Below are positions 13,560-25,912 of a stretch of DNA of 64,000 nt, piece after piece (the stretch's first letter is position 1; every line of letters begins with the position of its first letter). The position numbers were made by a program, and so were the translations under genes. Source of the stretch: Xanthomonas vesicatoria ATCC 35937 (GTDB taxonomy: Bacteria; Pseudomonadota; Gammaproteobacteria; Xanthomonadales; Xanthomonadaceae). The DNA is taken from NCBI RefSeq assembly GCF_001908725.1, contig NZ_CP018725.1, forward strand, positions 4,898,001-4,962,000, in the 5' to 3' direction. The notes below the pieces were generated by a model. That model ran no database searches. It worked only from the letters and a program-made list of their open reading frames with translations, and was not told where the DNA came from.

Positions 13560-13624
13560 GCCAACCGGGCTTTTGCGCTTGATGCACCGCTGCCGCGCCT
13601 CGCAGGCTGAGCAATGCCGTTCCA

Positions 13625-13653
13625 CTGACTGGGCTGCCCGCGCGCCTTACAAT
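13625..13653 (+). promoter_or_regulatory. Predicted mtnA promoter giving a leaderless transcript
   Basis: CTGACT (13625-13630), a 17-base spacer and TACAAT (13648-13653) form a reasonable sigma-70 promoter. The mtnA ATG begins 7 bases after the -10, which is where transcription would start, so the mRNA may have no 5' leader. No Shine-Dalgarno fits between promoter and ATG. Confidence 0.55.
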
Positions 13654-13659
13654 AGGGGC

Positions 13660-14724
13660 ATGAACGACAGCGCCCATATCGATTACGCCCGCTACGACCA
13701 CATCCGCCCCCTGTTGTGGACCGGCGATGCCCTGGAACTGCTCGACCAACGCAAGCTGCCTTTCGTGGTGGAGCATGTGCGCTGCGAGAGCAGCGATGCG
13801 GTGGCCGAGGCCATCCACTCGTTGGCGGTACGCGGTGCCCCGGCGATCGGGATCGCGGCCGGGTGGGGTGTGGTGTTGGCTGCGCGCGAGATCGATGCTG
13901 ACGATGGTAGTGCTGCCTTGCAGAAACTCGAGCCGGCGCTGCTCCGGCTCAATGCCGCACGCCCGACGGCGGTCAACCTGGCCTGGGCATTGATGCGCAT
14001 GCGCCGAGTGTTGGGCGCGGCCGCTGCCGACTGGCGCGAAGTGATCGCACGCGAGGCGCAGGCCATCTCCGATGAGGATCTGGCCGCAAATCGCCACATG
14101 GGTGCGCTCGGGGCTGGCCTGGTCGCAGCGGGCAGCGGCGTGCTGACCCACTGCAACACCGGCTCGCTGGCCACCGCCGGCTTCGGTACCGCACTGGGCG
14201 TGATCCGCGCCGGCATGGCGCAGCAACGCATTGCCAAGGTGTTCGCTGGTGAAACCCGACCCTGGCTGCAGGGCGCGCGGCTGACCGTGTGGGAGCTGCA
14301 GCAGGACGGCATCAATGCCACTTTGATCGCCGATTCGGCTGCGGCGCATCTGATGAAATCCGGCCTGGTGCAATGGGTCATCGTCGGTGCCGACCGCATC
14401 TGCGCCAACGGCGACACCGCCAACAAGATCGGCACCTATCAGCTGGCCATTTCCGCACGCCACCACGGGGTCAAGTTCATGGTGGTGGCGCCGTCGTCGA
14501 CGGTGGACATGGCCACCAGCGATGGCGATCAGATCGAGATTGAACAGCGCGATCCTGGTGAGTTGTTCGGCGTGGGAGGGGTGCGGACGGTGGCCGAGGG
14601 CATCCACGCCTGGAATCCGGTGTTCGACGTCACCCCCGGCGCGCTGATCGATGCCATCGTCACCGAACGGGGGGTGATCGAGCGCCCCGATCCGGCCCGA
14701 ATGCAGGCCGCTTTCGGCGGCTGA
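13660..14724 (+). CDS. mtnA: Methylthioribose-1-phosphate isomerase
   Basis: MtnA converts methylthioribose-1-phosphate to methylthioribulose-1-phosphate in the methionine salvage pathway. The 354-residue product has the eIF2B-alpha-like fold with catalytic Cys165 ([12 protein letters not shown]) and Asp245 ([20 protein letters not shown]). Near the N-terminus is the [11 protein letters not shown] motif. I chose the ATG encoding [13 protein letters not shown]; the longer frame reads back into the intergenic repeat. It appears to be transcribed alone. Confidence 0.95.
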   Translation: MNDSAHIDYARYDHIRPLLWTGDALELLDQRKLPFVVEHVRCESSDAVAEAIHSLAVRGAPAIGIAAGWGVVLAAREIDADDGSAALQKLEPALLRLNAARPTAVNLAWALMRMRRVLGAAAADWREVIAREAQAISDEDLAANRHMGALGAGLVAAGSGVLTHCNTGSLATAGFGTALGVIRAGMAQQRIAKVFAGETRPWLQGARLTVWELQQDGINATLIADSAAAHLMKSGLVQWVIVGADRICANGDTANKIGTYQLAISARHHGVKFMVVAPSSTVDMATSDGDQIEIEQRDPGELFGVGGVRTVAEGIHAWNPVFDVTPGALIDAIVTERGVIERPDPARMQAAFGG

Positions 14725-14934
14725 GCCGGACCGGCGGCAAGGTTGCCGCCAACGCTCCACCAAAATCCTTGCAAGTGCTTGTTTCTGGCCGTAAAGCGAC
14801 GGTATCGGGAAGCCCCTTCGTGGTACAATCCGGGGCTTGAATCGATCGGCGGGAGCGTGGGGTCGGCAGCCTGTCACTAAGGCGCCCCCAACGCGGCTTT
14901 CCGGCTCGCCCGCCACCTCACTTACGGAACCCGA

Positions 14935-17643
14935 ATGGCAGAAACCGCCAAGGAAATCATCCAGGTCAATCTGGAAGACGAGATGCGCAAGAGCTATCTC
15001 GATTACGCGATGAGCGTGATCGTCGGCCGCGCACTCCCCGATGCCCGTGATGGCCTCAAGCCTGTGCACCGCCGCGTGTTGTTCGCGATGCACGAACTGG
15101 GCGCCCACAGCAACAAGGCCTACTTCAAGTCGGCGCGTATCGTCGGCGACGTCATCGGTAAATACCATCCGCACGGCGACCAGTCGGTGTACGACACGCT
15201 GGTGCGCATGGCGCAGCCGTTCTCGCTGCGCTACATGATGGTGGACGGCCAGGGTAACTTCGGTTCGGTCGACGGCGACTCCGCCGCGGCGATGCGTTAC
15301 ACCGAGTCGCGCATGTCGCGGCTGGCGCATGAACTGATGGCCGATATCGACAAGGAAACCGTCGATTTCCAGCCAAATTACGATGAAAAGGAACTGGAAC
15401 CGACGGTCATGCCGACCCGGTTCCCGAGCCTGCTGGTCAACGGTTCGGCCGGTATTGCGGTGGGTATGGCCACCAACATCCCGCCGCACAATCTGACCGA
15501 GGCGATCAATGCCTGCATCGCGCTGATCGATACGCCCGAGCTGGATGTCGAAGGCCTGATGGAATACATCCCGGGCCCGGATTTCCCCACCGCCGGCATC
15601 ATCAACGGTACCGCCGGCATTGCTGCGGGCTATCGCACCGGCCGTGGCCGCGTGCGTATCCGCGCCAAGGCCGATGTGGAAGTGGCCGACAACGGCCGCG
15701 AGGCGATCGTCGTCACCGAGATTCCGTACCAGGTCAACAAGGCGCGGCTGATCGAGAAGATCGCCGAGCTGGTCAAGGAAAAGAAGCTCGAAGGCATCAG
15801 CGAGCTGCGCGACGAGTCCGACAAGGACGGCATGCGCATCTACATCGAAATCAAGCGCGGCGAGTCGGCCGAGGTTGTGCTCAACAACCTGTATCAGCAG
15901 ACCCAGATGGAGTCGGTGTTCGGCATCAACATGGTGGCGCTGATCGACGGCCGCCCGCAGTTGATGAACCTCAAGCAGATGCTGGAGGCGTTCATCCGCC
16001 ACCGGCGCGAGGTGGTCACCCGCCGCACCATTTACGAACTGCGCAAGGCGCGCGCACGTGCGCACGTGCTGGAAGGCTTGACGGTTGCGTTGGCCAACAT
16101 CGATGAAATGATCGAGTTGATCAAGACCTCGGCCAACCCGCAGGAAGCGCGCGAGCGCATGCTGGCCAAGACCTGGGAACCAGGGCTGGTCGGTGCACTG
16201 CTGGGTGCCGCTGGTGCCGAAGCGTCCAAGCCGGAAGACCTGGCGCCGGGCGTGGGCCTGGCCAATGGCTTCTATCAGCTCAGCGAAGTGCAGGCCTCGC
16301 AAATCCTTGAAATGCGTCTGCATCGCCTGACCGGATTGGAGCAGGAAAAGCTGACCGACGAGTACAAGCAGTTGCTCGAGGTCATCCAGGGCCTGATCCG
16401 TATCCTGGAAAACCCCGACGTGCTGCTGCAGGTGATCCGCGACGAGCTGATCAACATCCGCGAAGAGTACGGCGACGAGCGCCGCACCGAGATCCGTCAC
16501 AGCGAAGAAGATCTGGATATTCTCGATCTGATCGCACCGGAAGACGTGGTGGTGACGTTGTCGCACGCCGGTTATGCCAAGCGACAGCCGGTGAGCGCGT
16601 ATCGCGCGCAGCGGCGTGGCGGGCGTGGCCGTTCTGCCGCGGCGACCAAGGAAGAAGATTTCATCGACCAGCTGTGGCTGGTCAACACGCACGACACGCT
16701 GCTGACCTTTACCAGCAGCGGCAAGGTGTTCTGGCTGCCGGTGCATCAATTGCCGGAAGCCGGCTCCAATGCGCGCGGCCGCCCGATCATCAACTGGATT
16801 CCGCTGGAATCCGGCGAGCGGGTGCAGGCGGTGTTGCCAGTGCGCGAATACGCCGACAACCGCTATGTGTTCTTCGCCACCCGCAACGGGACGGTCAAGA
16901 AGACTCCGCTGAGCGAATTCGCCTTCCGTCTGGCACGCGGCAAGATCGCGATCAATCTCGACGATGGCGATGCGCTGGTTGGCGTTGCCTTGACCGATGG
17001 CGATCGCGACGTGTTGTTGTTCGCTTCCAATGGCAAGACCGTGCGCTTTGGCGAGTCCACCGTGCGTTCGATGGGCCGTACGGCCACCGGCGTGCGTGGT
17101 ATCCGCATGCCCAAGGGCGAGGAGGTGGTCAGCTTGATCGTGTCCGACCCGGCGGGTGGGATCGAGATCGAGTCCGACGAAGACGCGGCCGATGAGGTGG
17201 TCGATACCACCGACGGCGCCGATGCAGCCGTGATCGACGTCGCCGACGACGGCAATGTGGCCTACATCCTCACCGCCACCGAGAACGGCTATGGCAAGCG
17301 CACGCCGTTGACCGAGTACCCGCGCAAGGGGCGTGGTACGCAGGGCGTGATTGGTATCCAGACCACCGAGCGCAACGGCAAGCTGGTGCGTGCGGTGCTG
17401 CTGGGCGCCACTGACGAGGTCCTGCTGATCTCCGATGGCGGCACCCTGGTGCGCACGCGCGGTTCGGAAATCTCGCGCGTGGGTCGCAATACCCAGGGCG
17501 TGACGTTGATCCGGCTGTCCAAGGGCGAGAAGCTGCAGGCGGTCGAACGCCTGGACGCATCGCTGGATGAGGTGGACGATGTGATGGAAGAAGCGAGCGT
17601 AAGCGCCGAGTCCATGGCGCCGCCGCCGGTCACCGAAGAATGA
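14935..17643 (+). CDS. gyrA: DNA gyrase subunit A
   Basis: GyrA is the breakage-reunion subunit of gyrase. The 902-residue protein has the active-site tyrosine Y122 ([10 protein letters not shown]). Its quinolone-resistance region reads [12 protein letters not shown]: position 83 (E. coli numbering, which coincides here) is Gln, not Ser. The C-terminal beta-pinwheel (about 535-890) contains [17 protein letters not shown] repeats, a GyrA-box-like [11 protein letters not shown] at about 558-568, and an acidic insert ([18 protein letters not shown]) in the pinwheel. A TACAAT hexamer at 14824-14829 is a likely -10. A strong terminator follows. Confidence 0.98.
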   Translation: MAETAKEIIQVNLEDEMRKSYLDYAMSVIVGRALPDARDGLKPVHRRVLFAMHELGAHSNKAYFKSARIVGDVIGKYHPHGDQSVYDTLVRMAQPFSLRYMMVDGQGNFGSVDGDSAAAMRYTESRMSRLAHELMADIDKETVDFQPNYDEKELEPTVMPTRFPSLLVNGSAGIAVGMATNIPPHNLTEAINACIALIDTPELDVEGLMEYIPGPDFPTAGIINGTAGIAAGYRTGRGRVRIRAKADVEVADNGREAIVVTEIPYQVNKARLIEKIAELVKEKKLEGISELRDESDKDGMRIYIEIKRGESAEVVLNNLYQQTQMESVFGINMVALIDGRPQLMNLKQMLEAFIRHRREVVTRRTIYELRKARARAHVLEGLTVALANIDEMIELIKTSANPQEARERMLAKTWEPGLVGALLGAAGAEASKPEDLAPGVGLANGFYQLSEVQASQILEMRLHRLTGLEQEKLTDEYKQLLEVIQGLIRILENPDVLLQVIRDELINIREEYGDERRTEIRHSEEDLDILDLIAPEDVVVTLSHAGYAKRQPVSAYRAQRRGGRGRSAAATKEEDFIDQLWLVNTHDTLLTFTSSGKVFWLPVHQLPEAGSNARGRPIINWIPLESGERVQAVLPVREYADNRYVFFATRNGTVKKTPLSEFAFRLARGKIAINLDDGDALVGVALTDGDRDVLLFASNGKTVRFGESTVRSMGRTATGVRGIRMPKGEEVVSLIVSDPAGGIEIESDEDAADEVVDTTDGADAAVIDVADDGNVAYILTATENGYGKRTPLTEYPRKGRGTQGVIGIQTTERNGKLVRAVLLGATDEVLLISDGGTLVRTRGSEISRVGRNTQGVTLIRLSKGEKLQAVERLDASLDEVDDVMEEASVSAESMAPPPVTEE

Positions 17644-17676
17644 TGGTGTAGTGTCATCGCTGCAGTTGAACGAAAG

Positions 17677-17699
17677 CGCCGGCAACGCCGGCGTTTTTT
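17677..17699 (+). terminator. Terminator after gyrA
   Basis: CGCCGGC-AAC-GCCGGCG stem-loop (17677-17693) followed by six T residues. Confidence 0.9.
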
Positions 17700-17866
17700 A
17701 TTGCATGCGTTTTATCGCGTGGTTGGTTTGTTGCAGGCGATGACATGTGCAACGCAGTGTTTAAGCGCGATCCCCGCAAAAAACGCGGTGTTTTCACTGT
17801 CTCGGGTCGAAGGTAACCGGCGGTGCGGCGGCGTTGCGTCGCCGCTGAGTCGAAGAGGAACAACTG

Positions 17867-20338
17867 ATGACGAATTTGGATCGTCCTTCCGGTCGCGGCC
17901 ATTGGGCGCTTGCGATCCTGGGAGGCGTGATTGCCGTGCTGGGCGCGGTGTTGCTGGCCGGTGGCGTGTGGTTGGCCGCGCTTGGTGGCTCCTGGTATTA
18001 CGCACCGGCCGGTGCGGCGATGCTGGTTTCAGGCGTGTTGCTGTTCCGTGGCCGTAACGCGGGCGCTTGGTGGTTTGCAGCCGTGGTAGCCGGCTCGCTG
18101 TTGTGGACCTGGTGGGAGTCGGGCAGCGATTACTGGCGTTGGGTGCCGCGTCTGGGCCTGATCGTGGGCCTGGCGTTCGTGCTTGCGCTGCTGTTGCCGA
18201 AACTGCAACGACCGGTATCGCGCGCGCTGTCGCGCAGCGTGGCGGGTGTATTGGCGGCAGTGTTCGTGGTCGCGTTCGTGCTGGCGTTCATTCCGCATGG
18301 CGTGACCGAGGCCGATGGCGCGCTGGCGCATGCCGCCGGGATGGTCGGTGGCCTGGTCAAGCGCAGTGCACCGGCAGCATCTGCAACGACCGATGTGCAA
18401 CCGGCCAACGCGCCGGCCGATGGCGATTGGGCGGCCTACGGGCGCAGCCAAGCCGGTCAACGCTATTCACCGCTGCAACAGATCAACCGCGACAACGTCG
18501 CGCAGCTGCAGCAAGCCTGGGTTTTCCACACCGGCGACCTGCCAAGCAAGCGTTGGGGCGCGGAAACCACGCCGTTGAAGGTGGGCGACAGCCTGTACCT
18601 GTGTACGGCGCGCAACCAGGTGATTGCGCTGGATGCGTCCAGCGGCAAGCAGCGCTGGCGCTACGACCCCAAGGTCAAGGACGAGGCGATTCCGTATACC
18701 GCCGCGTGCCGTGGCGTGTCGTATTACGAGGTGCCGGCGGCGGCCACGACTGGCGCTGCAGAGGCAGCAACCGCTGATTCGGCGCTATGCCGCACGCGCG
18801 TGATCGAAGGCACGCTGGATGGGCGCCTGATTGCGCTGGATGCACGCAGCGGTCAGCTGTGCCCGGACTTCGGCAACAATGGGCAGGTAGACATCACAGT
18901 CGGTATGGTCGAGACGCCGCCTGGCTATGTGTCGATCAATTCGCCGCCTGCGATCGTGCGCGGGGTGGTTGTCACCGGTCATCAGGTGCTCGATGGTCAG
19001 AAGCGGTACGAGCCGTCCGGTGTGATCGAAGGCTTCGATGCGGTAACCGGTAAATTGCGCTGGGCCTGGGACATGACGCATCCGGACTGGAATGGCGCAC
19101 CGCCGCCGGGCCAGACCTGGACGCGTGGCACGCCCAATATGTGGACCACCGCCGCTGCAGACGAGCAGCTGGGGTATGTGTACCTGCCGATGGGCAATTC
19201 CACCGCCGATTACTGGAGCAGCTCGCGCACTCCGCAAGAGAATCGCTACGCTACCTCGCTGGTGGCGCTGGACGTCACTACCGGCAAGCCGGCGTGGAAT
19301 TTCCAGACCACCCATATCGATGCGTGGGATTACGACTTGGGTTCGCAGCCGAGTCTGATCGACTTCCCCAAGGACGGCGTCAACGTGCCGGCGGTGTTGC
19401 TGCCGAGCAAGCAGGGCGAGTTGTATGTGCTGGATCGGCGCACCGGTAAGCCGCTGGTTGGCGTGGAAGAACGTGCAGTGCCCGGTGGTGGCGTCGAGCC
19501 ACAGATGCGCGCCAAGACACAGCCGTTTTCGCTGTATCACACGTTGCGCAAGCCGGATCTGACCGAACGCGATATGTGGGGCATGACCCCGATCGACCAA
19601 TTGGTGTGTCGTATCCAGTTCCGCACCGCCAGCTATAAGGGCATCTACACGCCACCGGAAGCCGATCGGCATTCGATCGAATACCCCGGTTACAACGGCG
19701 GCTCCGATTGGGGCAGTGTGGCGGTGGATCCGCAGCATGGCGTGATCGTGGCCAATTACAACGACATGCCGAACTACAACCTGCTGGTACCGCGCGCCAA
19801 GGCCGACAAGCTGGGTTGGGCACCGCGCGACCAGGTGCGCGGCGATACAGGCGGCGCAGAAGGCGCAGGCGACCCGCAGGCCGGCACGCCGTATGCGGTC
19901 AACGTCAACGCCGGCTGGCGGCTGCCGTTTACCAAGCTGCTGTGCAAGGAACCGCCGTACGGTGGCATCCGCGCCATCGATCTGGTCAGCGGCAAGACGC
20001 TGTGGGACCGCCCGTTCGGCAGTGCGCGCGGCAATGGCCCGTTCGGCATCCGCTCCGGCCTGCCGATCGAGATCGGCACACCCAACAACGGTGGCTCGGT
20101 GGTCACTGCAGGCGGGCTGATCTTCATCGCGGCGGCCACGGACGACCTGATCCGCGCCATCGACCTGGCCACCGGCAAGGAGCTCTGGCACGCCAAGCTG
20201 CCGGCGGGCGGGCAGGCCAACCCGATGGTGTATTCCTATGGTGGCCGCGAATATCTGGTGATCATGGCCGGCGGCCACCACTTCATGGAAACCCCGGCAG
20301 GCGACGCGTTGATCGCCTATGCATTACCGCAGCACTAA
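17867..20338 (+). CDS. gcd: Membrane-bound PQQ-dependent glucose dehydrogenase
   Basis: The enzyme oxidises glucose to gluconolactone in the periplasm and passes electrons to ubiquinone. The 823-residue protein has about five membrane segments within residues 15-150, then an eight-bladed PQQ beta-propeller. Family features are DWAAYGRSQAGQRYSPLQQI near 180, the TPLKVGDSLYLCTARNQVIALD blade, WDYDLGSQPSL, GGSDWGSVAVDP and a final HHFMETPAGDALIAYALP. Length and layout match membrane glucose dehydrogenases rather than soluble or methanol types. It stands alone, with its own terminator. Confidence 0.93.
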   Translation: MTNLDRPSGRGHWALAILGGVIAVLGAVLLAGGVWLAALGGSWYYAPAGAAMLVSGVLLFRGRNAGAWWFAAVVAGSLLWTWWESGSDYWRWVPRLGLIVGLAFVLALLLPKLQRPVSRALSRSVAGVLAAVFVVAFVLAFIPHGVTEADGALAHAAGMVGGLVKRSAPAASATTDVQPANAPADGDWAAYGRSQAGQRYSPLQQINRDNVAQLQQAWVFHTGDLPSKRWGAETTPLKVGDSLYLCTARNQVIALDASSGKQRWRYDPKVKDEAIPYTAACRGVSYYEVPAAATTGAAEAATADSALCRTRVIEGTLDGRLIALDARSGQLCPDFGNNGQVDITVGMVETPPGYVSINSPPAIVRGVVVTGHQVLDGQKRYEPSGVIEGFDAVTGKLRWAWDMTHPDWNGAPPPGQTWTRGTPNMWTTAAADEQLGYVYLPMGNSTADYWSSSRTPQENRYATSLVALDVTTGKPAWNFQTTHIDAWDYDLGSQPSLIDFPKDGVNVPAVLLPSKQGELYVLDRRTGKPLVGVEERAVPGGGVEPQMRAKTQPFSLYHTLRKPDLTERDMWGMTPIDQLVCRIQFRTASYKGIYTPPEADRHSIEYPGYNGGSDWGSVAVDPQHGVIVANYNDMPNYNLLVPRAKADKLGWAPRDQVRGDTGGAEGAGDPQAGTPYAVNVNAGWRLPFTKLLCKEPPYGGIRAIDLVSGKTLWDRPFGSARGNGPFGIRSGLPIEIGTPNNGGSVVTAGGLIFIAAATDDLIRAIDLATGKELWHAKLPAGGQANPMVYSYGGREYLVIMAGGHHFMETPAGDALIAYALPQH

Positions 20339-20360
20339 TATTGAAAGTGGGAACAAGAAA

Positions 20361-20387
20361 ACGCGCCGGCAACGGCGCGTTTTTTTA
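20361..20387 (+). terminator. Terminator after gcd
   Basis: ACGCGCCG-GCAA-CGGCGCGT stem-loop (20361-20380) with a run of seven T residues. Confidence 0.9.
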
Positions 20388-20468
20388 TGCGCTAGCGAAG
20401 CGCAGCTTCAAGGCCATTAATTCACGTGGACGCGTTGACCCAATAATTACTCAACACGCACGCTCTTG

Positions 20469-20531
20469 CGAATCTCGAATCTCGAATCTCGAATCTCGAA
20501 TCTCGAATCCCGATTCCCGATTCCCGATTCC
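20469..20531 (+). repeat. Heptanucleotide tandem repeat (CGAATCT)n
   Basis: Five exact CGAATCT units are followed by CGAATCC and three CGATTCC variants. The array lies just beyond the stop of the minus-strand gene ending at 20537. Related imperfect heptamers occur near 869-902. Confidence 0.9.
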
Positions 20532-20536
20532 CGAAC

Positions 20537-21265
20537 TCACTGCACCACCGCCACCGCATCGTCCTGCACCGCATCTTGCACATCCTGCGCTAGCGTCGCC
20601 TTGACGATGATCGAGCGGAGCGCGTCGGTGGCTTCCGACAGCGGCACATCGCTGCTCAACCGCTGGAAGGTGTCGCGGCTGTTGTAGCCCGAGCCGTCCT
20701 TGAGATAGTGCTCGTACATCGACAGCAGGTCCTGGCAGGCGGTGATCAACGCGGCCACGTTGCCGCGCAGCAGCGCGTGGCCGACCTGATCGAAGCTGTG
20801 CAGGCAGTCGGCCAGCCAATGCAGATCGTAGCGCGCCGTGCTGGGCTCGGGCGCATTGTGTCCGCGGCTATAGGCGCTGTACCGGCGCAGGCTGCGTGCA
20901 ACACGGGCGACGTGGGCAAACAGCGTGCCGATCTCGTTGGCGATATCCAGCCGCTGCACCATGACCATCGGGATCACTTGCTCCGGCGTGTCCGCGTCGT
21001 GCTGTTCTGCAGCGTCCTGTTCCTGTTGCTCCAGCGACTGCTTCAGGACCGTATAGCTGCGCTGCAGCGATTCCAACTCCAGCGTTGTGGCCGCTGCGCG
21101 CGCCTTCAGTTGCGACAACGCCGCTTGATAGCGCCCCAAACTGTCCTGGGTGCTGGCCAGCTGCCCTGATTCTGCACGTAACTGCCGGCCGCGCACGAAC
21201 GCCAATCCCGTGGCGATCAGCGCCCAGAGTGCGAATGCAGGCACCAGGTAGATCAGCACACCCAT
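20537..21265 (-). CDS. Membrane-anchored coiled-coil protein, unknown function
   Basis: The 242-residue protein has one N-terminal membrane segment (about 3-24, VLIYLVPAFALWALIATGLA). A Gln/Glu/Leu-rich coiled coil follows at about 28-90, then a helical C-terminal domain (about 100-230) with HWLADCLHSFDQVGHALLRG. I do not recognise a named family. The topology suggests a cytoplasmic helical domain tethered to the inner membrane. It is separate from gcd by strand and from the acyltransferase by about 310 bp. Confidence 0.75.
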   Translation of the reverse strand: MGVLIYLVPAFALWALIATGLAFVRGRQLRAESGQLASTQDSLGRYQAALSQLKARAAATTLELESLQRSYTVLKQSLEQQEQDAAEQHDADTPEQVIPMVMVQRLDIANEIGTLFAHVARVARSLRRYSAYSRGHNAPEPSTARYDLHWLADCLHSFDQVGHALLRGNVAALITACQDLLSMYEHYLKDGSGYNSRDTFQRLSSDVPLSEATDALRSIIVKATLAQDVQDAVQDDAVAVVQ

Positions 21266-21576
21266 GGGAATTCCTCAAAACGTTGCATACCTTGTCGGCT
21301 TGGCGACGATGTTCTTGAGGGCAATCGTGGGCAGGCAGCCGGCTCATCGGCCCAATCGCCACCATCCGGCCCCCTTGGTTGCCGGCGCTAACACGCAACG
21401 GGCGGCTGTCAGGCAGATGTGGAGCACGCAACACAACCGCGGTAGACGGGCGGTTGCCGCTTCCGGGCATGAACTGCGCCCGCCATCTTGTCACGCCACC
21501 ATTTTGTCGGCCGCTCTAAACGTAAACGCCTCCGATCAGGAGGCGTCCGTCCCAGGTAGCAGACTGGGGGTGAGTG
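21266..21576. other. Intergenic stretch, nothing recognised
   Basis: About 310 bp between two minus-strand genes. No RNA gene, repeat or credible frame seen. Confidence 0.4.
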
Positions 21577-22680
21577 TCAGGGCTGCAGGGGCGTACCGGG
21601 CGACGCCTGCGTTGCCAGTGTCGTGGGAGGACCGGGCGGCAGCACTGGCGCGGACGCGGGGCGCAGCAGCAGGCGAGTGCCCAGCCTGCGCAGCAGGGTG
21701 TTCCCCGGCATTTCGACCAGCCGATACATGGCCCATGCCGCAGCAATGGTGATGGCGATGACCGGTACCGCCAGGACCGGCCTCGGCGGCACGCCACCCA
21801 TCACCGCCAGCGCGGCATAGATGATCGGAATGTTCAGCAGATACATTGAAAAGCTGCATTCGCCGCTGAGCATCATCAAGCGGTTGCCGAGCAGGCGCTT
21901 GCTCAGCCCGGTGTCGAAGGAGAACAGAAACACGAAGATGCCGGCGAAGCCGGCTGTTTCCAGCGTGAGATAAAGCTCGCGCTTGGAACCGAGATCGACA
22001 TCGAGAATGCCCAGGATGACCGCAAGCAGCAGCCCGATGACGCCGGCTTGCAGCACCGCCAGGGTGGTCATGTTGACGCTGGCGCCGACACGGGCGCGCA
22101 CCAGGCCGAACACCACGCCAGCCAGGAAATAATGGATCTTGGAGCCGACGAAGGTGCCGGGCAGCTGTGCCCTATAGGCGATGAGCATCAGGATGGTGCC
22201 GAGCACCGCCACCATCAGGCTGACATTGCTGTTGGTGCGAAATGCACGCAGCGCAAACCAGATACCCACGAAGATCACGTAGAACTGGACTTCCGGCGGA
22301 ATGCTCCAGAGCGCGGACACGTTGCCGGAAAACAACAGATGGCGTAGCAGGTTGTCGTGGCTGATGGCGTAGACGAACTGCGGATCGACCAGGTTGTAGA
22401 TCAGGTATGACGCCAGCACGACGGTCAGGTAGGCCGGCGCAATGCGCGAGAATCTGGAAATGGCGTAGCGTGCCACCGACGTGTAATTGGGCTCTTTTTC
22501 TCCGTAGAGAAAGGCCATCAGAAACCCGCTCAGGGTAAAGAACACCATGACGCCCATCTCACCGGGAAACAGGTGGGTATCGGTGAAGAATCTTTCTTCC
22601 GCCAAATGTGCGTAGACCACAAGCAAAGCAGCAAGACCGCGGATACCGGTCAACGAATCGATGCGCTGTTCCTGCTGCAT
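21577..22680 (-). CDS. Acyltransferase 3 family membrane protein (OafA-like)
   Basis: The 367-residue polytopic protein begins MQQEQRIDSLTGIRGLAALLVVYAH; the R-LxGIRGLAALLVVxxH pattern with the catalytic His is the hallmark of acyltransferase 3. About nine to ten hydrophobic segments follow, plus the SYLxYN and SGECSFSMYLLNIPIIY motifs near 300. Such enzymes O-acylate envelope or exported polysaccharides. The target cannot be told from context. The C-terminal 30 residues are Pro/Ala-rich. Confidence 0.9.
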   Translation of the reverse strand: MQQEQRIDSLTGIRGLAALLVVYAHLAEERFFTDTHLFPGEMGVMVFFTLSGFLMAFLYGEKEPNYTSVARYAISRFSRIAPAYLTVVLASYLIYNLVDPQFVYAISHDNLLRHLLFSGNVSALWSIPPEVQFYVIFVGIWFALRAFRTNSNVSLMVAVLGTILMLIAYRAQLPGTFVGSKIHYFLAGVVFGLVRARVGASVNMTTLAVLQAGVIGLLLAVILGILDVDLGSKRELYLTLETAGFAGIFVFLFSFDTGLSKRLLGNRLMMLSGECSFSMYLLNIPIIYAALAVMGGVPPRPVLAVPVIAITIAAAWAMYRLVEMPGNTLLRRLGTRLLLRPASAPVLPPGPPTTLATQASPGTPLQP

Positions 22681-23177
22681 GAGTGGGGGCTCTCAGTGTG
22701 ATCCATACGAACAACCCCGCGCCTGCTGAGGGCGCGATGTCGTTTGCGTGCGTGTCAAGATCAGTGCCGGTCAGACGCTTCCCCCTCGTTCGCCTGACGT
22801 GCCGCGAGCTTACTCGATTGGCAGGTTGCGCATTATCGTTTTGTCTGGCGTGATCGAGAGTCGTGACCAAGATCACTCTGCGTCCAGCTCATCCACTGAT
22901 CTGCATTCAATGAGTGCGTGGCGAGCTGAAGTGTGCAGCGCGATGCAGCGGATGAAGCGCGACGTCGGCGGCAGGCATCGGGCGAGTAACCCGGCGCCTG
23001 TGTGCGGCGATTCAGGAGTGGTCGTGTGCGCGACCCGGCCGCTTGCAAGCGGCGGTAGTCGCCGGATGCGAAAGGCCGCTCGCACGCCACAGTGTGTTGC
23101 AGCGTCCACAGTCGCCATCCGCCATCCGCCATCCGCCATCCGCTATTTGCTCTCGCCGCGCAAGCCGCGTGCGGGAG
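22681..23177. other. Intergenic stretch with (GCCATCC)n repeat
   Basis: About 500 bp between the acyltransferase and hutU. It has no convincing gene. At 23113-23141 it carries four head-to-tail GCCATCC heptamers, a second simple heptamer array in this window. Confidence 0.6.
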
Positions 23178-24845
<1,668 letters not shown>

Positions 24846-24861
24846 GCCGGTTTCCTTGCAA

Positions 24862-25725
24862 TCAACGGGGCGCCGCAGGCGGCGTGGTGGCGGAGGAGTG
24901 CGCGGCCGCGTTGGCAAACTGCAGGCACGCCAGCAGCACGTGACGCAGCACCGCGCGCAGGGCGACCGCATGCGCGGGGAGCCACGGCGTGGGCCAGTTG
25001 TCCGGGGTGATGGTGTCCGGCTCGCGCATGTAGCCGCGGCAGGCCAGTTCCATCTGCAGCGTATGCACGCCTTGCTCGGGTTGCGCGTAGTGACGGGTGA
25101 TCCAGCCGCCCTTGAAGCGCCCGTTGCGTACCGTGCTGGAGCCGCTGCTGCGGCACAGCTGTTCTACAGCGTCGGCCAGGGCCGGATCGCAGCTGCGGTC
25201 GTCGTTGCTGCCGATGTTGAACTGCGGCAACTCGCCGTCGAACAGATGCGGGATAAACGAACGGATCGAATGCGCGTCGTACACCACGATGTTTGCGTGG
25301 TGCCGACGCAGGCGTGCGATCTCGTCGGCGAGTGCGGCGTGATACGGGTCGAACCAGTGCGTGCGACGCAGCGCGATTTGCACCTGATCCGGCCCCTGCC
25401 CATCGGCATACAGCGGCTGATTGTCGAAGGTGGTCAGCGGGCACAGGCCGGTGGTGTTCTGGCCGGGGTACAGCGATGCGCCGCTTGGGTCGCGGTTGAC
25501 GTCGATGACCGAGCGCGAGATGGCGGTGCGCACCGTCGTGGCACCCATCGCCTGGGCGAAATCGTACAACTGGTGCACCCACCAATCGGCATCGCGGCGC
25601 GCCAGCCAGGGCGACACGAACTGGTCGGCCACCGTGTCGGGCAGCGCGGTGCCGGTGTGCGGGAAGCTGATGAGCAACGGCGCCTCGCCACGATGCACCT
25701 CCAACCAGTCGGGCAGGGCGCTCAT
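24862..25725 (-). CDS. hutG: N-formylglutamate deformylase
   Basis: HutG hydrolyses N-formylglutamate to glutamate and formate, the last step of the five-enzyme hut route. The 287-residue product begins [20 protein letters not shown] and contains [40 protein letters not shown] and [30 protein letters not shown], typical of the N-formylglutamate amidohydrolase family. The last ~15 residues are Ala/Pro-rich. A 187-bp gap separates it from hutH, larger than the other gaps in the cluster. The gap holds no gene I can support. Confidence 0.93.
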   Translation of the reverse strand: MSALPDWLEVHRGEAPLLISFPHTGTALPDTVADQFVSPWLARRDADWWVHQLYDFAQAMGATTVRTAISRSVIDVNRDPSGASLYPGQNTTGLCPLTTFDNQPLYADGQGPDQVQIALRRTHWFDPYHAALADEIARLRRHHANIVVYDAHSIRSFIPHLFDGELPQFNIGSNDDRSCDPALADAVEQLCRSSGSSTVRNGRFKGGWITRHYAQPEQGVHTLQMELACRGYMREPDTITPDNWPTPWLPAHAVALRAVLRHVLLACLQFANAAAHSSATTPPAAPR

Positions 25726-25912
25726 CGCGGGGCTCCGGTTGCGTATGCAGCGGCGCGCGATTCGTGCCGGTGATGCGCGTGGGTTTGGTCAGTGCGCCGC
25801 GCGCAGCTTGCACCTGCAGCGCCGGCATGAGTGGCGTTTGCCAGGACGGCGACACCAGACAATGCACGGCGGGGTGCCAAGGCGCTGCGCCGGCGATCTG
25901 CACATCGCCGCG

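Noticed and set aside
13519..17685. A 1388-codon open frame on the strand opposite mtnA and gyrA
   Set aside because: It is the mirror of two certain genes in GC-rich DNA; sequence is low-quality His/Arg/Gln-rich with no domain.
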